From Nephromyces sp. MM_2019 (taxonomy: Eukaryota; Apicomplexa; Aconoidasida; Nephromycida), in contig JADHZB010000486.1 of the NCBI GenBank assembly GCA_015657535.1, forward strand, positions 27,732 to 91,731: DNA of 64,000 bases. The letters are read 5' to 3'. Within the stretch, counting starts at the first letter, position 1, and each line of letters begins with the position of its first letter. The notes beneath the pieces are model-generated. The model worked only from the letters and a program-made list of their open reading frames with translations, ran no database searches and was not told where the DNA came from. Shown piece by piece: positions 24,024-36,900 of this stretch. Both the position numbers and the translations under genes were made by a program.

Positions 24024-24529
24024 ATCTATTTTCGCGAGATTATTAATAAGGCAACACTAGACCTTCGAATTGGTAAACATATTAAATTTAGTTTTTTCTT
24101 CAAACTGCAGAAATTATCAAATAAACTAATTCTTAATGATCTTATGTAATGCTTTAGCAGACCAAGCAAAGCAAACTATGTGCAGATATAAAATAATCAA
24201 CTTAGTCATATACATAATAAAGCATTATCAATTTGCTCTAGTTAGCAAAGAATCTCGACGTGATAAATCATACCTAACACCTAGGCTAACTAAATATATC
24301 AAACTTTTTTTATATCACCAAGAGGTTGAATTAACAATCAACCTAACAAACAAAACGTTAAGCACATTTGCGTAAACTCGCCTCTTGTGAAGTTTCATGA
24401 AACATTATCCCAATCTTTAAATCATTTTATTTTTAAAGTTTCAAAAAGGAACTTACATACTTGATATCAAATTTTAATACATCACTTTAAAACACTCATC
24501 ATAACCTCTCCCAACATAAATCATCAAAG
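24024..24529. promoter_or_regulatory. Divergent intergenic region (putative two-way promoter)
   Basis: The spacer lies between the starts of the GalNAc-transferase (-) and the small Tim gene (+), so it should carry both promoters. A + strand frame at 24136-24375 has no support. No recognisable promoter element is visible. Confidence 0.45.
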
Positions 24530-24929
24530 ATGAACAACATGAATGACGAAAATGATTTAGCTCAAATGGCATTATTTGAACTTCAAGGATCTGCAGATAT
24601 GTACAAAAGGTTAGTCTTACATCAAAATTCAAATTTTAAATAAAATGCAAACTTTTCGTCAAGCATCTTTTATTCTTTATAATTTAATTATCACTTTCTT
24701 TGAAAGAGTTGAAGATACTTGCTGGACAAAATGTATAGCCAATGTGAAAACTCAAACATTGTCAGCAGGAGAGATAAGTTGTATCGATCGCTGTGTCAGC
24801 AAGGTAAGAAGACACCCTCATCCAAACTCTCTTTAATCAAAAATTACCATATATATGATACTTCAGTATTCTGGATCAAATGATTACATTTTGAAATCTT
24901 TATACAAGAAAATGCAAACCCCCAGCTAA
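24530..24929 (+). CDS. TIM10: Small Tim chaperone, Tim10-like
   Basis: A mitochondrial intermembrane-space chaperone that escorts hydrophobic precursors between the TOM and TIM22 or SAM complexes. Three exons (24530-24609, 24707-24803, 24867-24929) join in phase to 79 residues. The twin CX3C motif is exact: CWTKC and CIDRC, 21 residues apart from first Cys to first Cys, flanked by helices. The block LSAGEISCIDRCVSKY matches Tim10 (LSKGESVCLDRCVSKY) better than Tim8, Tim9 or Tim13, and the N-terminal ELQGSADMYKR also resembles Tim10. Disulfides between the twin motifs would form through the Mia40 pathway. It is tail-to-tail with the MFS gene, 179 bases apart. The subtype is a judgement from motifs only. 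Confidence 0.88.
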
Positions 24930-25108
24930 ACAATCGAGGGCCTTATAAACAGAGCTTTTTAATCTCTCACATGCTACCAGGATAAAGAACTATCATGATA
25001 TATTAATTAATCCTATTCTACCATTTCAGATCATATATATTTTTGAAAGTTTTTAGTAAATTCTTAATCAAATTCCTGAGACTAAAAAATTCGATATTTC
25101 AAAAATTT

Positions 25109-27479
25109 TCATATAAAATTTCTTAATAAATATATGCCTAATGGACTCAAAAGCCCCATTAATCTTAATAAATTAGATTGTCTTAAGTTTATAATTGAAA
25201 TAATTGAAGCATCTCAAACTTACCCAACAATTGTCCATATTATTGACACATTCCTTGATGACACTTCACTAGGTCCAAGCCATGTTAGCATATACCCACT
25301 CAAAACACCTTTAAATTGATATAAAATAGCTTTTAATTTGACCATCGATGAATTCTTAACCCGTGAGAAACCTTGATATATATTTCGCAAGTCCTATTAT
25401 TGCAAGCAGCTTGCCTTCGCTTAGAATTGGACATGTGAATATATTTTAAATTTAATTTCTGCTAACTTTCCTTTTTTCCCTATCTTGGAGTAATGGGTGA
25501 GTAATACAGTTAAATAAAAACCATTTCGAAACTCAACTAACCATGACAGACCACTGCATGAATCTAAGAAAAATTGATTTAGAAAAATTTTAATAGTGTT
25601 TTTCTACCTTGGAGCCCATAACACCTCTCCTGCCGTTAGAAATAGCATACAAATCAACACCCATAGAAAGCTTTCAGAGAATGCCAACATAACAATTGAA
25701 GAAGCCTTATTTGCGAGAATTTAATGAAAGACTAATCTAACTATTATCAACATACGGAAATTAATGTACCCTATAATAAATATTAAGTTTTTGTTTTGTT
25801 TGTATTTTACCTCATTACCATAATTAGATACTTATATATTTCATTAACATCACTCCTAACAAAGTAGCCCCGTATGATTATGAAAATCATAACCATCCTG
25901 TCACATCTTAACAAAGTTTCAGACTTGACGAAGACAAATTTACATTGGATTAATTAACAAAATCCAGTAATAATATGATGATCCTCCTAAATACAATATA
26001 AAATCTTGCTATAAAGATACTAATTAATGAATATATTGCTCACTAATCATCAATGCAGGATAGATTATTCCAAAGTATCTTAAAAGACTCCCAGCACCGA
26101 AATAAACGACTATTGCTAATGAAAGAAATGGGACAAACTCCGCTGAATTAACTATATCATAATACACCTGAAAATATTGTATATAATCAGAATTCCAAGA
26201 AATTAAAATATTACTTTAAATTCTATATTAATTGATCCAGCGTCTTTCAGTTGTCTGTCTTTTGAAAGATCAGAAAGCATAAGAACAAATGGGATTTCCA
26301 AAATGCAGATTGCCGTCGAAATTATTAAATACATACTGAAAATTTTTTTATTATAAAACACTTTGTTAATAGTAACACCTTACTTTATATAAAGTGTATG
26401 GTTAAATCGTGACTGCAAAATAATTAAGAGAATAACTGAGCAAAGGGCAGCAAGATTCATAGAGAAATAAGAAAAATCGTAATAAATCTCATTTCTAAGG
26501 TTATCACCCTCAGAGGTTGTATATTGTCTTATCCCTGAATCAAATTTTCAGTATAAACTTAAATATAAAATAATTCAGGCGTTTTAGAAACCTATTTTAG
26601 TAGCCATCGTGACAAGGGAATTTCCGGTAGGTATTACAGAAAATAAAATGAAAGCTGCTAAGATATTATTGAATGCAGTTAAAAAAATAATCTTCCCAAG
26701 AAATGACACCAAAACTCCTTTAAACCTTTTATTTTTTAATAATTCACTGTTAAGCTAAAAAATACCATAGAACAAGGTGCTTTTTAGCCCAAAAACGTCT
26801 ATAATAACACCATTGAAAATCCTTACAATAAAGGGAAGGTTTAGGTGTAGATTTAAAGAGATTAAAAATTAATAAACTCTTACCCAAAGATTAGTGTGTT
26901 GATAGAATATAACCTATGAGTAATGTGATTTTGTTTTTGTGAAGAAATATTTTAGTGATACCCATAAACCCATCCTGAAATATTAGAAAATGAATAAGCT
27001 AAACACCTTGTTATTTGATATTTTCGATTACCTGCCGTATTGTCAGAAAAACCTAGGTTAAATGTTGATTTTAAAATTGCTTTACTCATATTGAACACTC
27101 ACCCAAAATTGCTGTCAAATAAAAAAAGATGATATAATCATAAGCAAATGCTGAAAAAGAGTCGATAAAATCGCAAATTAGAATCAATACAATATTGAAT
27201 TGTGACTTTAAATATTGCTTCATCTTAGAAGATTGTAAATAAAAGTTTTTAATATTTGTTGAAACTGATACATAGCTAAAAATTGAAAAAGCTGATAATA
27301 TATTTAATGTAAGTACTAAAAAAGTACACAATTAAAATCTCAATTTGTTGTTTTCTTAGCACTTTCTGTTAAAATCTAGCCCGCTTTTATTTTATCACAA
27401 ATTTTAAAATGGAGGTTCCAATAAAAGCAGTAGTAAATTGCTTTTGTTAAGCACTAAGAAATTTACTGTTCTTTGACAT
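25109..27479 (-). CDS. Major facilitator superfamily transporter in about 19 small exons
   Basis: A multi-pass membrane transporter, about 440 residues; substrate unknown. Exons on the minus strand: 27467-27479 (tentative), 27103-27315, 27032-27052, 26962-26974, 26884-26913, 26766-26821, 26592-26717, 26384-26534, 26215-26335, 26044-26167, 25944-25986, 25819-25897, 25756-25770, 25608-25705, 25542-25563, 25467-25483, 25361-25419, 25224-25308, 25109-25145 (last one tentative). Every junction is GT...AG and in phase. The product shows an MFS layout: ILGFSDNTAGWVYGLYS then GIFNGVIIDVFGLKS (motif A-like loop after TM2), IGIRQYTT, LINPMMVMIFI, YLIMGTLIS, LTAGEVLWAPR near 361, IGKKGNEGKLLAI and FLTGVLSGYML. 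This resembles a protist MFS group related to peptide/POT-type carriers, from memory. Introns are mostly 44-90 nt. The first exon and the acceptor of the last exon are the weak points. Confidence 0.82.
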
Positions 27480-27698
27480 AACCCTATGTTATACACCATC
27501 CTTTCACAAAACAGAGTGTAAAATTTAAGGTCTTAGATTTGTAACAAAGCTCGAAAAATTACTAAAATTTTCAATCCCAACATTTAGATTAAAATGTAAC
27601 AATACGAAACTACACAATATTTTTACTGTCCATGAACTTTGGGAAGGAAAGACCAGCAAGTGTTGTTACTTTTACTCCAAATAACATTTCAAAATGCT

Positions 27699-28512
27699 CT
27701 ATGAATTAATAGATGCTCCAAAGTACTTTAAAGCTCTTTTTTGAAGCATTTTTAAATCTACTATAACATGTGCTGAAAATTTAAGAGTTTTATTGACTGC
27801 ATACACTGGATTCGAGTATGCTTTCCTAATTAGTACCCAAAAGAGCATATTTTGAGAGATAAAGTTAAAAGTTTGCATACACATACTTTATAATAAAATT
27901 TTAATTCAAATAGGATTAAATTGAATTTTATTCTTCAAATTCCAAATAACCTCATATCTTATTTTTTCTCACCTGAAGTTGGTTTGAGCTTGCTTCTGTA
28001 AATTCAAAGATTGCAAAATGGGTACATATCAAGTCTCTTTCTTTTTATCGTCCATATATTAGAGGTCTCAATCACATGTAAACTTGAATTTAAAAAAATG
28101 AAATTATATAAAACTTACCTGATTTCATCTAAGTCTTTTTGTGCTATATTTATTTGCGGCGGACCAGCAGAGGCCCTAGCCAGATAGGTGAATAAGTGAT
28201 ACAATTTTTAAATAAATTAAATTAAAACAAGTATCATAAAAAATAAAATATCTTAAGGACTATATTAGGCTTTATAAAAATTACAATAGCGATACTTACC
28301 TATCAGGCTTTTCCACTGAAGCTACTATAACTTCAGATGTAACTTTACCACAATCCTCGAATTCATCGTCCTTTTTACCTTGAGCAGCTAGTTCTTTCTT
28401 TCTATATCCATATAAATGATAATATTGATTTCACACCAAAAATTGAGATTATACCTTACTTTGCAGAGATTTTGGCCATTGCATCTGCCAATTCTTTTTT
28501 ATGAGCATCCAT
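27699..28512 (-). CDS. Unidentified 102-residue protein, five exons
   Basis: I do not recognise this protein. Five exons (28460-28512, 28300-28401, 28119-28175, 27973-27995, 27699-27772) join in phase, including a 23-nt exon, to give 102 residues. The N-terminus is a charged helix rich in Lys/Ala (MDAHKKELADAMAKISAK), followed by an acidic turn (DDEFED), a beta-like stretch VTSEVIVASVEKP, and a helical tail with KMLQKRALKYFG. It has no signal peptide or membrane span. The short gene lies between the MFS gene on the same strand and the divergent RPC4-like gene. The consistent phases over four introns are the evidence that it is real; a slightly different choice at the 23-nt exon is possible. 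Confidence 0.6.
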
Positions 28513-29181
28513 TTTTGATATGTTTATTGAGCAATAAATATATAAAATTCATTCAAGATTTAACAATAAAATCGTTTTATCAAATCTAACATAACAAATG
28601 GAAATGACATTTAGCTAATACAGAGTTACATCAATATTTAACTAAGTATATAATGAAATCTCTATTAATATAACAATTAAGTGTGTCTTGAAAACTTTAA
28701 AGGTATGAAGCAAATAAATAAAGAAATATTAACAATGTTTTTAAAATATTAACAAAAATCACGAAGTCTAGACTTGATTATTTAAATTTATTATGAGATC
28801 CTTTATGCAAGAACCTCTAATTTATCTAAGTCTGGCTACCAGGGTTGTGGATCATTTAAAATATTTAATAAGAGTTTGATTATAGCTTAAAGGCTTGTCG
28901 ATTTACTAGGGATGCGCTCACTTTAATAAAATTTTTAGAGAAACTTTGTTTATGTAATTAGTTAATCATATAACTCGAGCTCTTTATAAACTATTCAAAC
29001 TCAAATTAATTCTATTTTTTGAAAATGTTTTAGCAAAATTAGAATTCTGGGAGCTAGTTTACAAAGTTAAAAAATTAAGCCAACTAATTCGAAGTTGATT
29101 TAAGGACATGAACAAGAGTTAATTTCCAAAATTATTTTATTTTGCAAAAATTGATAAAGAATTTTATTTGTTGCATATAAT
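28513..29181. promoter_or_regulatory. Divergent intergenic region (putative two-way promoter)
   Basis: The spacer lies between the starts of the 102-residue gene (-) and the RPC4-like gene (+). It is A+T-rich; I recognise no element in it. Confidence 0.4.
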
Positions 29182-29836
29182 ATGGCTTTTTTCGAAGGTT
29201 CAAAATCAAAGAACCGAGAGGTGAGGTTAATATGATTCCATAACTAAAACCAAGAACTGACCACTATTGTGAATTCTTAGGAGTTTAAAAGTACCTACAG
29301 TACAGATTACCAAAAAAATACAAATCACAGGTGATACAAGAGAAACTATTCTTATCAGCTCAAATTCAAATATCTAAATATTTATTATAAATTGAATATG
29401 ACTTTAAAATGTGCTAAAAGCCTATTTTTTTTTGGATAAAAACTTTAAATGTTATAGAGATTCACCAGATTGGATAATAATACAGATGCCCCTCCAACTT
29501 CCTATAACAAATAAGAAAAGTAATAAATCAGGTAAAATGAATTCTTAAAATCTATCTGAAATTTGAAAATTTGATCCTATTTAATTTATCTAAATGTTAT
29601 AATTTTGTATAGGTGTTCAAGAACTCGATGAAAAGACAAACAGCTGCACAAAGTTAAGTGAATTAGGGACAGGCAAGTTAGGCAAAATGATATGGAAAGA
29701 AAGTGGGGAGAAAATTATAAAAATGGGAACCCAAGCATTGAGTGTTTTATCATCGGAAAAACTTACCAACAATCAAGAAGTTGCTTGTTTCAATGATGAT
29801 ATGAAGGAGATTATATTTCTAGGTGATGTTCCATAA
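29182..29836 (+). CDS. Short RPC4-like protein (RNA polymer-ase III subunit C4 C-terminal domain)
   Basis: Probably the C53/RPC4 subunit of RNA polymerase III, which with RPC5 (C37) acts in termination and reinitiation. Three exons (29182-29225, 29458-29531, 29613-29836) join in phase to only 113 residues. The match is to the C-terminal dimerisation region of RPC4: SPDWIIIQMPLQLPI corresponds to its FFFLQLPxxLP strand, then a glycine-lysine hairpin LGKMIWKESGEKIIKMGTQA like the usual GKLxxxKSGKxxLxxGD, and a final VLG/FLGDVP strand. The long basic N-terminal part found in yeast and human RPC4 is missing, so this is either a minimal version or a gene whose 5' exons I have missed. The start ATG gives a short N-terminus without support from homology. 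Moderate confidence. Confidence 0.6.
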
Positions 29837-30934
29837 AATTAAAACAGACTAGTGTTAGTCCTTTTTGTTTTTATATTTTTACTTTAACAAAATTATAAAC
29901 AAATTCCTCCAGGTAGTAATGTACAAAAAGAGGTCTGCTCTATACAAATATAAATTTTAGTATGAGCTAAAAGTAATGCTTCTGGATATTGAGTCAAATA
30001 ATATTTGAAAATGCTTTTGGTTTCAAGCTAATATTTTTAAAAACAAAGTTATAACTATCTGGAAACCGGTAACTTTAAAGTTCAGTAACTCATCAACATT
30101 ACTTTCTGTTGAGCAAGTGTGAGAACTTATTTGCATACAAAAGTTGTAATCATTACAGACCAAAGATTTTATTTTTTCTTAGAATTGTTTATATTTTATC
30201 ATATACCCATGCAGACTTTATGAAGAGTTAAAATTTTTGCAATGTAAATTTTGAACTTGAGTTTCTAAGTGATAATCATATAATTTTAATATCAAATCTA
30301 CGAGATCGTTTTTAAAGAATTCTGGCTTAATGCCATTCATTATGATTTAAATAACCAGCCCATCCAGATAACAAGTTTTTTTAGCCATTTGAGTTACGAA
30401 ATTTCACAACATAATTTATACAAGTTATTGAGGGCTCGTAGAATATAAACAGTGTGGTTGAGCAAACTTGTTCGACAGTCACTGATTAGATTTGGGTTAA
30501 TGTAGCTAATTTGCTAGTTCGAAACATAATATATATATTGATATCCTGACCCCACTTTCATTAAAAGCTTTTGTATTTAAAAACTTAAATTCAATAGGCT
30601 ATTTAATAACGTTGAGGGAGCTAAAGTGACGTAACAAATTGGGCATGTTAAACAACATGATTCATTTCACATAATATAAATAATAAATTAGATACCCTAA
30701 AATAGGTGATTAAAATCACTAATCCATTTCTTAATTACTGATTTTACTTCAAATACTTATTCTTTTTTACTCGACAAAATATATATATATATTAGTTTCT
30801 ACTTAGCTTTGTAAGGCCTAAGTCATGCTCTGTAGTGTATGTTTGATCTTCACATTTAAAATACCTTGACTAACACTTCATATGAGAGTACATTAACACA
30901 TCTATGAACATAATTAAAATAACCAATTCCCAAA
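29837..30934. other. Intergenic region, 1.1 kb
   Basis: A+T-rich spacer between the RPC4-like gene and ECM29. No coding frame, RNA gene or repeat beyond short AT runs near 30780 is visible. Confidence 0.55.
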
Positions 30935-33900
30935 ATGACTTTAGACGAAATAAAGGTAACAATGAATCTGGTTACGTTGAGCACAGACGAGGTGCTCAAA
31001 AAGGTAATTCCCAAGGTAAACTTTTGAAAATCATGAATTTACATTAACTCATTTTTATTGCAATGCTAAGGCTTAACTGATATAACTATCTTTGCTTGAA
31101 ATATCCACAATTCAATGACAAAAATTAACTCTCAGCTACTCCCTTTGGCCTTCAAGCAGCTTCTTCAAGGCACAGTTTCTCAACGAACAGAAATCAGTCA
31201 CATGTTATCACACATTATTCTTCGCATAAGACGGATGGATGATTTTTATATAGACATCAGAAAACTTTTAGAATCATGTGCTCAGTCTTACAAAGCTTAT
31301 TTAGAATCCTTACCGGAACGTTTCTATCTCTCATGTTCAAATACAAAAAAAATATTTCTTACATATCTCTGGAGAATAATTAAGCTACTCCAAGAAGTAT
31401 GTTATCCTAAAAGTTGACAAAAATATGCATCGATACCTTTATTATATATGATAGATTATAAGCCTTTTATAACTTATAGTTTCATGAAGATTTCGATTAA
31501 TATCACTTTTATGTAGCCTGCATATCCCAAGAATAAAAATCAATACATTTAATATTTACTTTCAGCGTGCTAATGATGAAACTTGTGTAGAAGCTGTAGA
31601 ATATATATTTTCCATTTATGGAGACATAAATAGGGATTTGCGACATGGTATATTTATGATAACTCTTTTCTTACTCTCTAAATTAAAAGTGGGCAGCGGT
31701 TTTAAGCAACTTCGTACCCAAATTATGGATATTAAAGATAAATCACAAACTTCAATCAATGAGATTTTTTATTTCGATTGCTACCAATTTCTATTAACAC
31801 CTAATGACATGAATCTCGACTCGAAATTTGGAAACATATCAAATATCCATTTTGATTATGATTGGTATGAAAAAAATATCCCTCAAGAATCATTATATTC
31901 TAGAGCCAGTTCTCTGATTTCTAATGTCATTCAAACCTATATTTTTATTTTCAGGAAAATTAATAAAGGCTATTTTAATCTGGATTATCATCAATGGGTT
32001 CAACTAAAAATAACTTTAGTTGACTTCTTTTCACAATTATCTATACTAGATAAAACTCCTGTGTATATTACATTATTGGCGGCATCTTTCAATTATGAAG
32101 CTGTTATAAGTTCCCCTGCAAAGCAGGCCATGCATTCAATTATGCCTTCTTTGAATTTTAGCAGTACATTTGCCACATCTTTCTTGAGTCTTATCCTATC
32201 CCTAGAAGTTGGCAATCATGACACTTTTCAATATATTAGCAACCTAAGTACTGAGTACTTCTTCCCATATATGGTGAATCAGAGACGAAAATACAACACT
32301 TCAAATCCCGGTCATCCTGCACTCGTTTTGGAAATTACTGAAAGCCTATCAGCCAGTAGCCTGTGTTGCCAAGAAATTTTTTTACCCATTACTATGCTTA
32401 TATTAGATAGATTATTAGAACTTTCAACCAGTCATAGAGTGTTTCTCAAATCAGCCCTTCGAATTTTGGACACTATTGTTAACACAACTGCACCTAAACT
32501 ATTATCTCCACATCTCCAGGGTATATTGACGAATCTGCACAAACTTATCTTACATTACTTGCAAACACCACAGGATGGTTAGTATTTATATATGAATGTA
32601 GTGATTATAAGTAGCTAACTCAAATATAATCAGAGTATTAATCAAATAGGAGTATACTTGAGCTAAGATACACTTTTACACACTAATATAATTTCTATAA
32701 TATCTATATATATTTATGCAACAAATTAAATCAGATGATGTCAGCTTGGCAGATATTTTCAGAAACTTCAAATCTCTCGTTTCAAAAATAGACTTAACCC
32801 CCGAAAAAGAACTCGGAAACCAAATTTCTAAGGATGATGTTGCTTTACTTTTGATAAAATCAGTTATTATGTTGTTTGATTACCTGAATGAACTTGATCC
32901 TTCGAATAGAGAAAGGATGCAATCACTTGAATCAGATTATCTTATGGCATTGTCTAGCATCCGTTCTACCTTTACCAAAAGCAATTTTTTATTCAATTCT
33001 GCTGTATACCAAAAAAATTCACAAGAATCAAACAAGCAGTCCTCTTCTTTATTTACTCCTGATGCTTCTCTTAAGAGTAATATTTTGCATACTTTGATAG
33101 AATTACTAGATAAATTATTCTCGCCAAAATTCAAACCAATTGTACATAAAGAAGCGCTCTTATGGTCAACAGAAGTTATAGAAGATACACATCCAGCAAG
33201 CATGTGAGCTCTTTGTTGAATACCCTCTAAAATTTTCAGCTAATCTTAATTAAGCCTATCAACTTATATATTATATAACTTTTGTTAACTTTCCTGTGTA
33301 TTTAGCTATTTCACATTCCTCCAATTAAATTTTTTTAGAATGTTTTCTGTGTATGTATAGATATCTTACGTCCCTTCTTATTTGATTCATGTGTTATATT
33401 TGATCTTTTATAATAAAGACTCTTGTATTTATCTATGTAAATTAAGTTATAAGTCTCCTAATCTTATGATAGTATATACACTACTCTCTTATGATTCAGA
33501 AAGTTATAATTTATGCTTTTATATACACTTACAGATACTATGCAATTCTCTGTAGTGATTCACAAAACGCAGAAGTTGCTAAAATGAGTAAAGATATAAT
33601 TGAAAAGCACACATCAACTAAATTAAATCCTTCTTTCAATGCTATGATTGAATTTATTTCCGACCGTCAAATCTCAAGTGATATTTTGGGAAATTGGGAT
33701 ATATCAAAGCCCATATCTAATCCTCATGACAATTGGATAGAGTATATACATGAAGATTCTCTTATACACAATTCATTAGGTGTGGATTGTCGCATAAGTT
33801 TTACTAAGTTTCTTCACAAGACTTTGGAGGCTTACAAGGACGAACAACAAGTGAAGGACACCTTTTTAGAGAATCCCATGAATCTTACTAGATCTTTGAT

Positions 33901-36900
33901 GTTTATACATCCACTCATACATATACCCGGCAAAGAAAACCTCTCCATACTAGGTTTACAGGTATACAATCACCTAAGATCTTATAATTCAATACATATC
34001 TGAATATAAGCAAAGAATTATATACATACATACTCACTTATATCTTTATAATTTGACATACTCATTTTTATAACACAAACACACTTTAACATTTATAAAC
34101 TTTAATAAATACATACGTAAATAAATAGAAACATAAGCGAATACATTCTTAAAAAATTACAACAATAAATAATTACAAACACAATTGCAATCTAATAATC
34201 TAAATGATTTTTAGGCCTATATACAAACAGTTGACACCCTCTTTAATATATGCGACACTCTGGGCTCTACACACCCCTATCTTATGTGTAACATCATTTC
34301 CTACTTTATTTCAAAAATGAATACTTTCATCTCGAAATCATTTTATTACCAATTTCTACTAAATGTAAGCACTTACCAAATCTTATATGAGGACGCCGCT
34401 GCCTTGTTATCAAAGGCTATTATATTTTGTATACAATATGGCCCCAAAACAGATCATTTTGAGTTCTGGAAAACTACAATTTCGCATAAGTTAAACGATT
34501 TGTATACACAAATATCATCTGAAGGTGTACATCCCAACACAACATTTGGTAACCTTATGGCCCTCAGCAGTTTCTTATCTTCTGAGCTACCCAATAACAC
34601 TGAGTTATATGAGAAAATTGGAGAGTATATCTTGTGTTATTTGGATATATCTTGTATATACTTTATTGATAATAAAAAAGGTAATGATAGCGCCAGCTTC
34701 AAGAAATTATTTGGCATATCACAAGAGGACTCATCAAAGTTGAAATATGCCTCTCTCGTTAATATTTACAGTATGCACCGTCAAAATATATTATTTGTGT
34801 GTAGCAAATGTATCCTGAGCTCTTTCTGTGATAAGAGACCTCTTGTAAATACACTTTGGGGTAAATCAATTAACTCATCACCAGATGAACAGGGTGGCAT
34901 GATACAAACATTATGGAAAGTTGCTGATGAAATATTATCTAAATTTAATCAAACAAGTAATCTGTTTCAAACTGTATGTAGCACAGAGCTCGCCTCTTCA
35001 ACATTTTTTATCAATAATGAATTCATTCACTTCCACACCAATCTTATCTTTTATTCTAGATTTTGATCATTACGATAACCTTCAAAACATACTCAGAGAA
35101 TTATCTTAGCTACACATCTTATAACTTTAATAAAATTTCATTAATACTGTTTCATTATGCTAACATATACATAATAGAATCTTATGTACCCAACTATTTT
35201 GTATTTTTACACCTTCTAATACACACAGTAGATAGAATTTACACCTTCTATACATTGATGATTACACATACAACCGCATTACAAACCAAAATCTTTATAA
35301 ATAATCTTATTAATATCTCTCATCTTCAGCTACCTCGGAATTTCATCTAACATGTGCAAACTACTTATGGGATGTTATATGTTGCTTTACTGAACCAAAA
35401 TTAATTTCGCAACACATCAAAAAGCTTATATCACTAGGCTCATATAAACAAGATAATTTGAGGTGTACAATTGGCTTATCACTATTCCACACACTTGATA
35501 ATGCTAGATGTACACCTTCTCAATATCAGGAATTGGGTAAGGAGATTGTTAGCGAGTTTTTATCTTACTATAGCACTTCCGAAGATAACGATTCAAGCAA
35601 CAACACACATAAGACCCCAAAATCAAAAGAACTTGCACTTTCTGTGTGTGTATGGTTTTGTGGCTTACTTTGGCATCACCCAAATTTGAACGCATATTAT
35701 CAACACTTGGCTGAAATCCAAAAGGTTTTTCTATCACAGATGAATTCACCCGTAGTACTGGTTGGAGAAGCTTGTTGGAGAGGTTTGTCCAGGATACACC
35801 ATTGTTCATTTCTTATGAGCAAAAATTCGAATTATGATAAAGAGTCAGACATTTTAGGTGAGCCTATACCAACTCAAGAGGTAGGCCTTCTTCTACCAGA
35901 AACGTACAACAACAATTCCAAATTTACACTTCTCCAATGGGAGTTACTTAAGACGAGTACGCATGCCTTTGTAAAGAAATCACATGGTGATTTAACTTAC
36001 AGTGAATATCTACAAAGGCAGAAAGAATCAGAACAAGAAAGAGAATTGATTCTCGATGTTTTAACTGATGAGGGTAATGCAAAACGTCGAATACAAACAC
36101 TCCGCTACTTCTCTGAAATTGCTAAACAAACCAAACACTGGCCTGTTTTCCTAGCCCTCTTAGACCAACCGCTAGCTAGTATGTTTACACAAGGTTTCTA
36201 CAAGAAATGTCTTGGACTGGACACCCCTACACTTGGGAAACATTCTTCTATTATGGATTTACTCTGCCCAAAACACCTTTGGAAATCATTACTTATATAT
36301 ATATTTCACCCAAATAGACGTATTAGCTCTTGTATATACACTATCCTAAAGGTAAACAAGTGCTTGTATATTCACACATCAACTTGTATGAATTGCCTTG
36401 ACCATCTCATTCATCTAGCCTATGTTAACTCATATTATACCTCGTGTTTGAACACAAACAATTTAAATTTAATATATATTAAACTACTACACAAACATAT
36501 ATAAGGCTCTATGATATATAAAAAATACGGTACTGGATGATATTATTAATTGAATCTATAGAAACCTTAGACGATCAATTGTGTTTATATAAACCTCTAT
36601 AATCGCAATTTTTTTGATGCGCTGTGATTTATCAGTATTTAAAGAATTTGAGATTATTATGTTCCTTATGATATATCAAATACATTTCAATATTCTATTT
36701 GCCCTAATTTTTCTACACAAATACCTTAGATGAATACGCATATACCTTTGTTTAATATTAATAAATACATCTCAGGAATGTCTATCTGCACATACAATAG
36801 AAGGGATAATAAATCACTTTGAAAAAGATAATCCTACGTCTGATTTGATCCTAACTACTTTTTTGAACCCATTGGAATCATCTGACCCCTATCTAAGGGA

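Noticed and set aside
26024..26043. Stop codon at 26024 as the end of the MFS gene
   Set aside because: A GTGAGC donor precedes it and downstream in-phase exons supply the missing C-terminal MFS segments, including GEVLWAPR.
30500..30540. GTTCGAAAC, resembling a tRNA B box
   Set aside because: No matching A box or cloverleaf arms around it.
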